The position numbers and the translations under genes were made by a program. Below, in pieces: positions 14,454 through 25,006 of a stretch of DNA of 49,880 bases (position 1 is the stretch's first letter; every line of letters starts with the position of its first letter). This stretch comes from a virus, in IMG/VR virus record IMGVR_UViG_3300044974_000378, positions 1 to 49,880 of that record. One strand, given 5' to 3'. Below the pieces are notes generated by a model that saw nothing but the letters and a program-made list of their open reading frames with translations, made no database searches and had not been told where the DNA came from.

Positions 14454-17400
14454 CTACTTATCAAAGATAGTACTGCCTGTGCGGTATGCTTTAATAACTT
14501 GTACAGGACCAGGTAATATTTCTCCTGCGTGTACTGCCCATTTAGCATCTCCTTTAAAAGGACCAGAGCGGAACTCATCATTTTCAGGATCATCATCAAA
14601 GTTTTTCTTGATGTCTGATACTAATTCATAAGAATCTTGTACTAAACTTGCCATAGGAATAGCTGTCTTAGTAAGTTTTTCAAATTCTAGTGGGTTAGTG
14701 TAGAAAGCAATATCTGTACGAAGGCGAATAGTCTGGTTTAATAACATATTAGTTAACATTTGGTCCTCATCATCGTCTTCTATAGCAGCTTTTAAAAGCA
14801 ACGCTACTCCCATTAAACCTAACATAATGTGAAGCTCCATCATGTTTTTACGCATGTTGGCGGCGTCTACTTCACTAAACCTACCATCAAAGTTAGGCTT
14901 CATAAACATTAGCTTTCTAGCTAATTGTTTAAGAGAATACAGCGTATCTTCTACGGCAGAATACTGAGTTTGCATACCACCTAGTTTACCTGCAATTATT
15001 CCTACACCTGCACCTATTAAGGTACCGATACCTGGTAACATCATAGTACCTATACCTATACCTGCAGTAGTAAGCTGCCCCATAGTATAACTGCGGTACC
15101 TACCTTTACGAATATAAGGTTCATCCATACCGTAGCTTAGCATGTCATCTACTTTCTCGCCTTCAAATCTGTTGGCAAAACCTTCAAACATCCAAGTCCT
15201 AAACTGCGTTAGAGCTCTACCTGCGGCGGTGGATTTAACTTTGAGCTGATTGTTGTAATCACCGTGAGTCATCTCACTGATGCGTTTAATCTTTTGGATT
15301 ACTTTAGGAATATCGGCATCTGTAGTATAACCATCTTTTAGCTTAGCATCTTGTCCCATAGCATCCCAAAGACTAACGTCATTACCTTCAGGGTCCTTAG
15401 CTTTCATGTCCATCATTACGGCAATCATGATAGGCGCCTGGTTTAAGTACTCAGAACGTTGTTGTAGGGTAAATGGTCCAAAACGCTTTAGTTTAGAAAG
15501 ACTAGACTTTTGCGAGTTGTCAAACAATTCATTAGCAGATGTCTGTAAAATATCCCAATCATCCATCAAGCTTCTAATCTTAGTAGCAACACCGTTAGGA
15601 TCATTAAATAAAATATCAGCTGATAAGTTTCTACCTATAGAATTAAGAGTAAGAATATAAGCTCTACGTAGATTAGCAGTTTTCATTAACCTACCGTCAG
15701 CTGCCTCAATCATGTTAGCAATTGCGCCAAAACCGATGTTTGAGAAACTACTCATTAAGTTCCACCCTAATCCTTTTAAAGTGCTAAACTTTAGAGCAGT
15801 ATCTACAACACCACTCATAGTACGGTAACCCCCTAATGCATCGATTTGTGCTTGTAGAAAAGTTTTTTCGTCTTCATCTTCTTCTTCAGCAAGTAGTTTT
15901 TCTAACTCTTTTTTGCGAAGTTCTTCTTCTTTAGTGTAGAGTTTAGTTTTAGTAACGCCTTCTACTTTACGAGTACCAGTGCCGTAAAAAGTTTTAAGGA
16001 AGAAATCTAAACCATCATTTAGGTTTTGGAGATCTTTTTTAACAACCGCTTGAGTTTCTTTACCTACAGTTTTAGTCTGTATTTGTCCTGCACGGTTAGT
16101 CTGCAATTCTTTACGTTGTCTAAATGCTTGCTCTACTAACTTAATCTGCGGTTCGATATTAGTCTTGTGTTTGTACGCCAAGACATTGAGCGCATATGCT
16201 TTAAGCACCTTACTGATATCCCAAGATTTGTCTTTAGATAACATGTCTCTAGCCTCCTCTTTAAATCTTTTACGATCTTCAGCTGTTGGCGGGTTACCAG
16301 TCTGTTGTCTAAATGCGATACTTTTTTCGCGCACTAAATCATTAACTCTAGAATCAGTATCTTGGATATATTGTATCTGCACACTTTGCTCGATATCGCC
16401 TGTAAGCGGATCAATATCAGAAGTAATGCTAGTAGCAAAGTCAGTAGTAGTTTGTAATTCCTTAAATTTATTCCATAGTGGTGTAATGCCTACCATCATT
16501 CCTTTTTCGGAAAATAAGTCTAGTAAACTTTTTTCTAAAGTAGGAAGTACTCCCACTCCCATAATACGTTTTTTCTGTGGAGGAAGTACATAGTTTAAGT
16601 TTTTAAGCGTCTCTTTAATAAAATTATGATAAGCTAAAAGATCTTCATCGGCTTCAATCTTATCAAAGTTTTTATCATACCATCCTGTTTCTTTACCTGC
16701 TGAAAATCTTTTAGGTACCTGGATAATATATTCCCTAAGACCATGAACTGAATAATAAGTATTGTCTGACTTTATACGTAAAGACGGATCCTCTTGCATG
16801 TCCATTGTAGCATAAGGAGAGTTTTCTCGCAACCAGTCTCTAAACTTAGCATCCTTTTCATCTTGGGACCAAACAGGATTATTTTGAATACTATCAAAAA
16901 CTACAGTACGTTCTTGTTGGAATTTGTCTATTTTCTTTTTAGCCTGCTCGAAATATAAATCGTATCCTTTTTGACCTAATTGTTTTTTTAGTTCCGCAAT
17001 ATGTGCATCTTTTTCGGCTTCTGTAAACGTTTTATAGTTATACAAAAACGTATCTGGCATAAGACTATCTTCAGGTATGCTATCAGGAAATAGCATACGT
17101 GGATCAAACATAATAGTGTTTGCCTTTGTCCAATCAAAGAAGTTTTTAATTAGCGCCGAGTCTTTTTTAGTTTTTCCTGTATTTGTGTCGCGACGATTAA
17201 ATGCTTGGTCAATTAGTTCATTACGTTTTTTGTAGAATTCATCAGAAAATCTATCTACTAAACGACCTGTTTCTAATCCTGCAGCAGTGCGTTGCTTTAA
17301 AATATCATAATTATTACCAGATTTTTTAAGAAACTTAGTAGTTAACTCATCTAGTTTTTTAAAGATATCATTTGCTTCTTGTTGTGCTAAAATATTAGCA

Positions 17401-18461
17401 CGTTCTACAGCACTAAATGCAGAACTCAACATTGGATCTCCTAAACGAGAAAGATTAAGAGTTTCTACAGAAAGTTTATTAGCATCAATAAGGTGCTTGT
17501 AAATTTCATCTTGTGATAAATTTCTACCAGAGTGTTCTCGCACAAAAGCAGTAACATGCTGGCGAGCTAGAGTTATTAGTCTACTTTGTAAGTCTGCTGC
17601 TTTAGCAGCGCGGCCCCTAAACTCTTCACGAATTGCTGGAGTATCAAACTCATACTGATCGAGAATAATGTGCTCATCTGCAGGCGTTGAAAAATCACCT
17701 GCCTTAATCCATAAGTTTACAATACGTTGTGCGTAAGTAAGGTCGTCTGCACTAACAGCAGGATTTTTAAGCAGCTCTTCTACTTCTTTTAACTGTACAT
17801 CACCAAACTGTAGTACTTCTTCAAATCCTTCAATACCTTTAGAACGCACAATACGTCCTTCAGCCTCATCAAGTTCTTGTTTAAGTTCTATGATGTTACC
17901 TGTAATAGTTTTCTTCTTATCAGCTGTATCAGCTTTTTTAAGCAAATCTTTTTGACGTATAAACTCTGTTTGGAGTTTTTTAATACGAACTTTTTCAGAA
18001 GCCTCTACCTGATACGGCGCAGATGGAATGATATCTGAGCTATCAAATAAATCTAGCTGTCGGACCTGCTCTAAAATCGATGCGTTTGGATATGTATTAA
18101 CTAGATTTTCTACCGCCATCGGTTCTTGACGGCGTAGATCTCTTAGTTGTTGCTGTGCTTTGTTTACTGGTAGGTAGTTATACTTCATTTCTATCTTGAA
18201 AGTATTACCCCAAGCACGTGTAGCTTCAAAACTATGAGACGTGTTATTACGTTGGTTGTAGTTTCTTAGCTTACTTGCTAATCCTGCAGTGTTTTCTAGA
18301 GTTGGTTGGAAGCCTACAGCTTTTTTAATTTCTGTTGTAGGTCTTACATCTGGCATTTGGAAATCGTTGAAAGCAAAAGCTCTGTGGGCGAGGTCTTCTC
18401 CCACTTGCTTTACTAGCATTTTCCATTCTTTACTGTTTTTATTGGGACAAGCTATAGCCAT
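14454..18461 (-). CDS. Giant virion-associated protein (1335 aa), last gene of the late arm
   Basis: A 1335-residue protein starting MAIACPNKNSKEWKMLVKQV. I recall this N-terminal CPNxxSxEWKxLV pattern from other giant proteins of crAss-like and related large phages. The long middle part is helical and coiled-coil rich (DLRRQEP, a Lys/Glu-rich region near residues 860-890 with EEEDEDEK). Near residue 1080 there is a MTHGDYNNQLKV plus FRTWMFEGFANRFEG segment that I have seen in giant virion proteins. A strongly hydrophobic Gly-rich stretch around residues 1130-1160 (AGIGIGTMMLPGIGTLIGAG) could insert into membranes, and a second one (MLGLMGVALLLKAA) follows. This fits a DNA-ejection or channel-forming cargo protein, made late with the polymerase proteins. 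Function is inference. Confidence 0.6.
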   Translation of the reverse strand: MAIACPNKNSKEWKMLVKQVGEDLAHRAFAFNDFQMPDVRPTTEIKKAVGFQPTLENTAGLASKLRNYNQRNNTSHSFEATRAWGNTFKIEMKYNYLPVNKAQQQLRDLRRQEPMAVENLVNTYPNASILEQVRQLDLFDSSDIIPSAPYQVEASEKVRIKKLQTEFIRQKDLLKKADTADKKKTITGNIIELKQELDEAEGRIVRSKGIEGFEEVLQFGDVQLKEVEELLKNPAVSADDLTYAQRIVNLWIKAGDFSTPADEHIILDQYEFDTPAIREEFRGRAAKAADLQSRLITLARQHVTAFVREHSGRNLSQDEIYKHLIDANKLSVETLNLSRLGDPMLSSAFSAVERANILAQQEANDIFKKLDELTTKFLKKSGNNYDILKQRTAAGLETGRLVDRFSDEFYKKRNELIDQAFNRRDTNTGKTKKDSALIKNFFDWTKANTIMFDPRMLFPDSIPEDSLMPDTFLYNYKTFTEAEKDAHIAELKKQLGQKGYDLYFEQAKKKIDKFQQERTVVFDSIQNNPVWSQDEKDAKFRDWLRENSPYATMDMQEDPSLRIKSDNTYYSVHGLREYIIQVPKRFSAGKETGWYDKNFDKIEADEDLLAYHNFIKETLKNLNYVLPPQKKRIMGVGVLPTLEKSLLDLFSEKGMMVGITPLWNKFKELQTTTDFATSITSDIDPLTGDIEQSVQIQYIQDTDSRVNDLVREKSIAFRQQTGNPPTAEDRKRFKEEARDMLSKDKSWDISKVLKAYALNVLAYKHKTNIEPQIKLVEQAFRQRKELQTNRAGQIQTKTVGKETQAVVKKDLQNLNDGLDFFLKTFYGTGTRKVEGVTKTKLYTKEEELRKKELEKLLAEEEDEDEKTFLQAQIDALGGYRTMSGVVDTALKFSTLKGLGWNLMSSFSNIGFGAIANMIEAADGRLMKTANLRRAYILTLNSIGRNLSADILFNDPNGVATKIRSLMDDWDILQTSANELFDNSQKSSLSKLKRFGPFTLQQRSEYLNQAPIMIAVMMDMKAKDPEGNDVSLWDAMGQDAKLKDGYTTDADIPKVIQKIKRISEMTHGDYNNQLKVKSTAAGRALTQFRTWMFEGFANRFEGEKVDDMLSYGMDEPYIRKGRYRSYTMGQLTTAGIGIGTMMLPGIGTLIGAGVGIIAGKLGGMQTQYSAVEDTLYSLKQLARKLMFMKPNFDGRFSEVDAANMRKNMMELHIMLGLMGVALLLKAAIEDDDEDQMLTNMLLNQTIRLRTDIAFYTNPLEFEKLTKTAIPMASLVQDSYELVSDIKKNFDDDPENDEFRSGPFKGDAKWAVHAGEILPGPVQVIKAYRTGSTIFDK

Positions 18462-18467
18462 TGTAAA

Positions 18468-21400
18468 TTATTTACCACAAATTAACAAATATTTTTGATA
18501 CATGTCTTCATCCATTTCTCTTGTTGCAAGAGATTCATCGGAGAAAGCACGGTTGAATAAATCTAAATCTTCTGGAGAAGGACCTTGGTCATCTTTATCA
18601 CTAAAGTTAGATGGGAAAGGTTCTGAAAGACTAGTACCTCCTGTAATTTTACTCATGTTTAGTCCCTGAGAAAACTTATTAGGATTAGAAGCATCTATAA
18701 CTAATTTCTCAGAAGCTCTTGACATAGCTACGTAAATCAATGATTGTAACTCTGAACCTACTTGAACATCTCCCTGCATTAATTTAGAAGAAGATCCTTT
18801 TGGTAAGCTAATTGCGTCAAAGAATACATTTTTAACAGTCGATCCTTGAGATTTATGAATAGTTACAGCATGTCCGTAGTCTATCCCTTTTTCTACATAT
18901 AACTCAGGATTACTACGACGAATTGCACTATGAGTAGTTGAGTTATATTTTTCTAATTTATTAGTATTTGGGTTGTAGATATAATCATCTCCTAATACAT
19001 TATTAGCAAAAAACTTAGCCGTCTCATTTTGTGCTGCATAATAGTCTGTCCATTTTCTTGGATTCTTTAATGCAGCTTGTTTAGCTTGATACAACCTAAT
19101 AAATGTCTCACTGGCTTCTTTATTATTTTTTTCATAATCCTCACTATTCAAGTCTTCAAAATTAAATGAGTCTGTTGCATTTAGTTGCAAGTATCTACCT
19201 CTACTATTTGCAACAGCGCCTTGAACTCCTAGTTCTTGAAGTTGTTTTAATTTTTGTGAAGAAGCTGAGATTACGTAAGCACTCCCATCTTTTTCTACTT
19301 TATCTATAGTATACCGTATACTATTAGCTATATCGCCTTTTTCAATTTGTTTAGATGAGTATCCTAAATATCCTACAATAATATCTCCTTCTTGCGGGTC
19401 ACCTTCTCTACCTAGCAATCTTCTAATTTTAGAATTAGTACCTTCAACTGCTTTATTAGTATACGAAATAACTAAAGTATTTTCAGGATCTTCTTTAACA
19501 GTAGCTACTAATTCGCGATTATATGCAACATCGGATAAATACTTAATCTCTTCAGTATTTTCTACACGAGGAATGAGATTTGTTTGGGTATTACGTAGTT
19601 TAGTAAGAACTGATAGAATGCTCTCACTTTCTGTACGTTTAACTTCTGTTAAAGTTACTTGTTCGTTATCTGTAAAAGCTTTAGATACTTGTTTAAGTGT
19701 AGGATTAGTAACGTCTACTTCAGGGATTTGTTTAATATCTCCCATAAAGATGATTTTAATATCCTGTTTTTTGATAGCATCTTTAATTAATGCATAGTCC
19801 TTAGCACTTAGCATAGATACTTCATCAATTACAATGATATTGTCAGCAAACCCTAATCTATCTTTTAGTTTTCTTGTAGGTCCTGCAGCTTCTAGTCCCG
19901 TATCTCTATCCTTTATTTTAGCAAAAGCTGATTGTACAGTCATTGGTAATTTTTTATTACCAGATTTAACAGTAGCAAATGCTAACTCTGCTGTAGCTGC
20001 GTGTGTAGGAGCCATGTACACAAAATTTGCGCCTGTTCCTAGGTACTTTTGTAGATAACCAATTACAGCAGTTTTACCTGTACCAGCAGCTCCTTGCAAA
20101 GTAATATACTTTTCTTCTGATTTAGCAAAATCGACTAAACGTTTAAGAGCTTTATCTTGTCCTTCTGTAAGTACAAATTCTGTATCTATACTTTTACCTT
20201 TGTACTCAAATTTGTTTTGCGTAGGAGCAGCATTTCTTCCTGCTAAATCTTTTTTAGCAGCTTTAATAGCTTGTTCTAAAGTTTCTACTCGCTCAGAAAT
20301 AATTCCGTCTTCTTTTTGTTCTACATCATAAGTACCGTCTTCGGCTTTATAAAAACGGTAGCCTGCTTCTTCTAGTTTACTTTGCTCTTCAAGAATATTA
20401 GTAGATGTAGTTGGAACTAATTTAAACCCTACGTAAGTTGCTGAACTATATGTTTTTCCAGTTGCATCTTCTGTACCAAAAAACTCTCCGTTCTTTATTG
20501 TTCCGTAAATCATTATCACCTTATCACCATCTTCTAAAGTAAGACGCACTCTTTTAAACACTCTATCCGCTGACTTACTTTTCTTAGTAATAGTGACATT
20601 ACTCATTTTGGCTACTCTAAAAGTTTTATCCTTGTATAATCCGTAATCAGAATAAACCATAGATCCTACTTTAATCTCATCTTGTGCTGTAGGAGTTTGT
20701 GTGCTAATGTTAATATTAGAAGTAAGCCCTGGAGCGGGTTCAAAGAATATACCTCCTTCAATTTCTTTACGTTGGGTAGAATCAATTAGGTCAATAGTTT
20801 CTTTAACTGCAGAAGCTAAAGCAGTACCTGGTTTAATGTCAATACCCAAAGAGTTTAAAAGTTGTAACAACAAATCTTTGAGCTTATCCATCATAGATTT
20901 GTCTTCTACTTGCACTTTATTTAACCATGCTTGAAAACCTTGATCAGTAAGCGCCATGGTAACAAACTCTGTAAGCTTGATAGCACCGTAGTATTTACTT
21001 CTATCTGCAGCATCTGCAAATGGTTGTCTTGTAGCAGGGTCTGCCTTTGCCCAAATATTATAATTATCAATAAATGTTTGCAGCGCATTTCTATTTCCTG
21101 CATTATCTAAATAATTAATATAACTTAGTTGCAAAGCTTTTAAATTATCGATAATATTTATTTGCTCTGCACTTAGATTATCTGTATTACCGTTTTGATA
21201 ATCTCTAATTGCATCACCAGTAAAAGTATGTATTAACTCATGAGCTAAAGTATTAGCAACATCATTAGCGGTTTTATGGTTACTATGGTTAATATTTATA
21301 GACAATGTCTTATTATCATAACTATATTTTCCTTTAAGACCTGCTTGTTTAGAAAACTCAAACTTAAATCCTTCTGGGAATGTTAATCCATGTAACTTTT

Positions 21401-24400
21401 CTAAAAGTAGTCTATTAGTAGTACTAACAGTAGGGTCGGATAGTAATCTATCGATAAGGTCATCGAGTGCTCGTTTACCTGACATGTTTGTATCTACACC
21501 TAGTTGATTAGGTGGAGTTTGTTGTACAGGATTGTTTACAATATTAGGATCAAATGTCTTAGTAGGTTTAACAGGAACACCTTGGATTGTGGTACCTGGA
21601 GCAACTACGCTTGGTTTGTTGTCTTTAATCTTAGGTTGATAAACAGGAACAACTACAGCATTCTGTGAGTTATACTGTGTAAAACCATAAGTACCTTGTA
21701 GTACAGGAATACGGTTGTATTTACGAGTAGATTCATCAAACTCGTATAATGCGTACTTAGATTTATTATTCTTATTATCATCTTTGATAGTTAAGAAATG
21801 CGTCTGTGTCTCAGTCATATCTCCAGATACAGGATCTACAACACTTACAAAATTTCTTTCTAATGCTTCTTTATCTAACTCAAATGATTCTGGAACTGTA
21901 CTTACTTTACCTTTTAAGTCGCCAAGAGATATTGTTTTAGCAAGGTTTGGATTATTTTGAATGTATTGACGAGTAAAACTACTAGGCATGCTATAAATAG
22001 GGTTGCCTAAATCGTCAACTATTCCACCAAAAGTACGTTCAAAATCAAAAGGAATTCCTTGCAGATAGTTGCCAAATCCTAAAGTTTTTAAGTATCCAAT
22101 AGGAATATAGCGCATGTATTGTTTAGAACCTTGAATACCGCCCTCTAAGAAGGCCGCTGTGATAAGATCTTGGGCAAGAAGTCTAGTAGTATATTTAATA
22201 CCATTAAAATCATTGCCTTCGCTATCTACTAAAGGAACGTTTTTAGAAAGTAAGTATGCAAAACCTGCATAAATACTGCGCTCGTCAAAGTTAGCGGCGT
22301 TACTTGATTCAAAGTTAATTCTTGAAACATCACCATTACTGTTAAAGTTAAACGTAAGTTTGTTTAAGAATTGGTTATTTTGGTACCAAGGTTGAGTAGA
22401 TAACTCTTGTAGTATAGTAGCAAGACTTTTGTTCTCACCTTCTTTATCGATAAATAGTCTTGCTCTTTCTTCATCTGGATTGCCTAAAAATAAACTACTT
22501 CCCTCATTAGAATAAAAGTAAGACTTAATATCTTGAAAAATATCGTTTTGTACATCAGCTAATCTTGTACTACTAGCAAACACTTTGTCTCCACTAGGAA
22601 TATGCTTGAGGATTTCTTTAAATGTTTTCTGGAATCCGTCAGTATTATATGGAAAATACGTAGAGTATATTTGATCAGCAAACATAGTTCCGTACTTAGA
22701 AGCGTAACCATTTATAGTAGTAGGCGTAAACTCTCCTTCTTCTATTGTGCCTAGTAACTTACCAGCGTTAAATACATTAGAGAGTGGTAGATTTTGAATC
22801 TGAGTTACTTTAGTATTTGTTTCTAGCAAAGACTTAGGAACTCCTTTAGAAGCAGTGTTAACAGCTGACTGTATTTTCTTGATCTCTGCACCTATTCCAT
22901 CAAGTTTAATAAACTTATCTAGGATCATTAGCTGACCAATATTATAATCAGTAGACTTAGTAGGATTAAACTTATCACCTTTTAGGTTTTCTAAAAGTTG
23001 TTCTCCAGACATGTTGCCTAGTTTTTCGTAAGCTAACTTTTGACTTTCTGAAGCACCTTCTAACTTATTTTCAGGATCGTATTTTTTAGTAAGCTCTTGC
23101 ATCAACTCTGCTTGGAAGTCGGCGTTATACTTACTAGTAGTAGAACGGTTAGATTTTATTCGATCCAAATATTCCCAAATAATATCTTGGGTAATTAATC
23201 CTGCTATATCTGTCTCTTCAAAACCAAAGATTACCATAGCACGTATTGCGCTAAAGGTATCTGCGTTGATGTTCAGTTTATCAAGGATTTGCTCTTTTTC
23301 GTTATCCACTGCAGTAGACTGTAATGCTCGGATAATTGCTGATTTAAATTTAAGAGATTCTTTTTCTTCTTTAGTAAGTTCACGTTTCTCTGCTTTAGCT
23401 TTATTAATAAGAGCCTGAGATTTAAGAGTATACGGATTAGACATATCTCCTTTAGAAACAAATTCACCAAAAATTGCTACGGGCATATTAGCCTCCATTA
23501 ATTCTGCAGCAGTAGGAATACGTGGATTCATTGGTGTACCAAATACTTCTGCATAAGTTTCAGCGTCTAAGTTTTGATATACTAAATCTTTGCCTTGCGC
23601 ACTGGCATTAAGAGTGGAGTCAAGGGAAAATGCACCTACTCCATCTTTACCTGCTGTTGCGTTAATATACTTAGTACGTTGATAAATATCTGAAAGAATA
23701 GTAATAGGTACAGGGTTGGCGCCTTTTTCAGAACGTATTTTACTTACTTCTGCAGCTAGATCTGTGAATTCTCCAGAACCATCAAGGGCAATAATACTAG
23801 CAATCACATCAGGATTAGTACTAGTCATAATGTCTAGATGGATATCTAAGATCTTATTTTGCTTAGCAGCTACATAAGAACGGTTTAACACTGATATACG
23901 ATCAATTAACATTTTTATATCATCCTGAATTGCTATAATCTCACTTGCTTGCTGTGCTAATACAGGATCTATATCGTTTTTCTCTTCATTAGAGTCTACA
24001 GTATTTTTAATGTAGTCCTTTAGAATTTTATTTTGCTCTTTAGTAAGGTTTAAACTTTCTCTAAGATCTTTTAAAGATTCTTGCGCAATTTTAATCTGCG
24101 CTTCTATTTTCTTAGGATCTGATAAAAAGTTAGTGTAAAGTTTACCATTTTGATAATAGTGATTGTACATGTATGTGTACAACTTATCGACGTCAAAGTC
24201 GGATCCCATTTGCTTAGTAAAGTCTCTAGGAGCTAGTATCAAATCTCCCATTGCTTCTGGTAAAAATCCTACGATTTCTACTGCAGCCATAGAGTTACGG
24301 CTTTGAGTAGGAATACGGAATCCAAATAGTTGAAGTAGTTTTTCAGGAACTTTAGTAGTATCTAGTATCTTACGGCCGTCTTCATCTACAGTCATAAATT

Positions 24401-25001
24401 CCTCAATGCTTAGAATTTCTCCACGCTCATTACGAAATTTAAATGGAATCATAATTTGAGCAGGCAACATTTTACCTGTTGTAGGGTCTATACGCAATGG
24501 TTGTAATCCCTTAGTAGCATCAAACTTAGAGGTAAATACGATAGCAGAGTCTTTTAAATATCCTGTTGCAGCGTCACCTTGTTTAATACCTTCTTCGGAA
24601 CCAAGTACGTAAGAATTTCCTGCAAACTTTTGCTTGACAACTTTATTAGTAACGAGTGACGTAAGTAAACTTTCGAACTTATCAGCATAAGGAGAAGCCC
24701 ATAAAGGAATCTTAAAGTTTTGTTTGTCTTCTGTTAACTCTAAGGCAGACAGCATGTTAGGTGCGTATCCCTGACGAGTTTTAATTTCTTGAGCAAGAAT
24801 TTCTGCAAGTTTGATTGCTGGGATTGTAGTTCGTTCTATGATTTTCTTGTCAGCAACTTTTACTTTGGCACTATCTTTTTTAAATCCTGGTAGATTTAGT
24901 TTGTCATTAGCAACTAAAGTATCTAAAAGGCCCTCATTTAAAAGTGCCTTAAATTCATTTTCAGAGACCCAACGACCTCCTACAAAATACTGACAAGCCA
25001 T
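18468..25001 (-). CDS. Giant fusion: RNA polymerase beta-prime-like catalytic region, metallopeptidase domain and SF1B helicase
   Basis: A 2177-residue protein. Residues about 1-700 contain the crAss-type RNA polymerase core: FGFRIPTQSRNSM near 228-240 and MGSDFDVDKLY with DFDVD at 268-272, equivalent to the DFDGD metal site of the cellular beta-prime subunit. About residue 1250 starts a metallopeptidase-like domain with HELIH at 1254-1258. A barrel-like region follows near 1450-1530. The C-terminal 560 residues are a complete SF1B helicase of the Dda/RecD2 type: GAAGTGKT (1637-1644), IDEVSML (near 1726), GDIKQIPE, HKSQGST (near 2048) and VAMSRASEK (near 2090). Motif order and spacing are intact. 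In phi14:2 a related polymerase is packaged in the virion and transcribes early genes after injection. A beta-like half is not obvious in this chain; it may sit in the 2765-residue protein upstream. Confidence 0.8.
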   Translation of the reverse strand: MACQYFVGGRWVSENEFKALLNEGLLDTLVANDKLNLPGFKKDSAKVKVADKKIIERTTIPAIKLAEILAQEIKTRQGYAPNMLSALELTEDKQNFKIPLWASPYADKFESLLTSLVTNKVVKQKFAGNSYVLGSEEGIKQGDAATGYLKDSAIVFTSKFDATKGLQPLRIDPTTGKMLPAQIMIPFKFRNERGEILSIEEFMTVDEDGRKILDTTKVPEKLLQLFGFRIPTQSRNSMAAVEIVGFLPEAMGDLILAPRDFTKQMGSDFDVDKLYTYMYNHYYQNGKLYTNFLSDPKKIEAQIKIAQESLKDLRESLNLTKEQNKILKDYIKNTVDSNEEKNDIDPVLAQQASEIIAIQDDIKMLIDRISVLNRSYVAAKQNKILDIHLDIMTSTNPDVIASIIALDGSGEFTDLAAEVSKIRSEKGANPVPITILSDIYQRTKYINATAGKDGVGAFSLDSTLNASAQGKDLVYQNLDAETYAEVFGTPMNPRIPTAAELMEANMPVAIFGEFVSKGDMSNPYTLKSQALINKAKAEKRELTKEEKESLKFKSAIIRALQSTAVDNEKEQILDKLNINADTFSAIRAMVIFGFEETDIAGLITQDIIWEYLDRIKSNRSTTSKYNADFQAELMQELTKKYDPENKLEGASESQKLAYEKLGNMSGEQLLENLKGDKFNPTKSTDYNIGQLMILDKFIKLDGIGAEIKKIQSAVNTASKGVPKSLLETNTKVTQIQNLPLSNVFNAGKLLGTIEEGEFTPTTINGYASKYGTMFADQIYSTYFPYNTDGFQKTFKEILKHIPSGDKVFASSTRLADVQNDIFQDIKSYFYSNEGSSLFLGNPDEERARLFIDKEGENKSLATILQELSTQPWYQNNQFLNKLTFNFNSNGDVSRINFESSNAANFDERSIYAGFAYLLSKNVPLVDSEGNDFNGIKYTTRLLAQDLITAAFLEGGIQGSKQYMRYIPIGYLKTLGFGNYLQGIPFDFERTFGGIVDDLGNPIYSMPSSFTRQYIQNNPNLAKTISLGDLKGKVSTVPESFELDKEALERNFVSVVDPVSGDMTETQTHFLTIKDDNKNNKSKYALYEFDESTRKYNRIPVLQGTYGFTQYNSQNAVVVPVYQPKIKDNKPSVVAPGTTIQGVPVKPTKTFDPNIVNNPVQQTPPNQLGVDTNMSGKRALDDLIDRLLSDPTVSTTNRLLLEKLHGLTFPEGFKFEFSKQAGLKGKYSYDNKTLSININHSNHKTANDVANTLAHELIHTFTGDAIRDYQNGNTDNLSAEQINIIDNLKALQLSYINYLDNAGNRNALQTFIDNYNIWAKADPATRQPFADAADRSKYYGAIKLTEFVTMALTDQGFQAWLNKVQVEDKSMMDKLKDLLLQLLNSLGIDIKPGTALASAVKETIDLIDSTQRKEIEGGIFFEPAPGLTSNINISTQTPTAQDEIKVGSMVYSDYGLYKDKTFRVAKMSNVTITKKSKSADRVFKRVRLTLEDGDKVIMIYGTIKNGEFFGTEDATGKTYSSATYVGFKLVPTTSTNILEEQSKLEEAGYRFYKAEDGTYDVEQKEDGIISERVETLEQAIKAAKKDLAGRNAAPTQNKFEYKGKSIDTEFVLTEGQDKALKRLVDFAKSEEKYITLQGAAGTGKTAVIGYLQKYLGTGANFVYMAPTHAATAELAFATVKSGNKKLPMTVQSAFAKIKDRDTGLEAAGPTRKLKDRLGFADNIIVIDEVSMLSAKDYALIKDAIKKQDIKIIFMGDIKQIPEVDVTNPTLKQVSKAFTDNEQVTLTEVKRTESESILSVLTKLRNTQTNLIPRVENTEEIKYLSDVAYNRELVATVKEDPENTLVISYTNKAVEGTNSKIRRLLGREGDPQEGDIIVGYLGYSSKQIEKGDIANSIRYTIDKVEKDGSAYVISASSQKLKQLQELGVQGAVANSRGRYLQLNATDSFNFEDLNSEDYEKNNKEASETFIRLYQAKQAALKNPRKWTDYYAAQNETAKFFANNVLGDDYIYNPNTNKLEKYNSTTHSAIRRSNPELYVEKGIDYGHAVTIHKSQGSTVKNVFFDAISLPKGSSSKLMQGDVQVGSELQSLIYVAMSRASEKLVIDASNPNKFSQGLNMSKITGGTSLSEPFPSNFSDKDDQGPSPEDLDLFNRAFSDESLATREMDEDMYQKYLLICGK

Positions 25002-25006
25002 AGCAA

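Noticed and set aside
18468-25001. Intein in the giant polymerase-helicase protein
   Set aside because: No Cys/Ser start and HN-Cys/Ser end blocks flank any domain; the HELIH region looks like a metallopeptidase and not a splicing domain.
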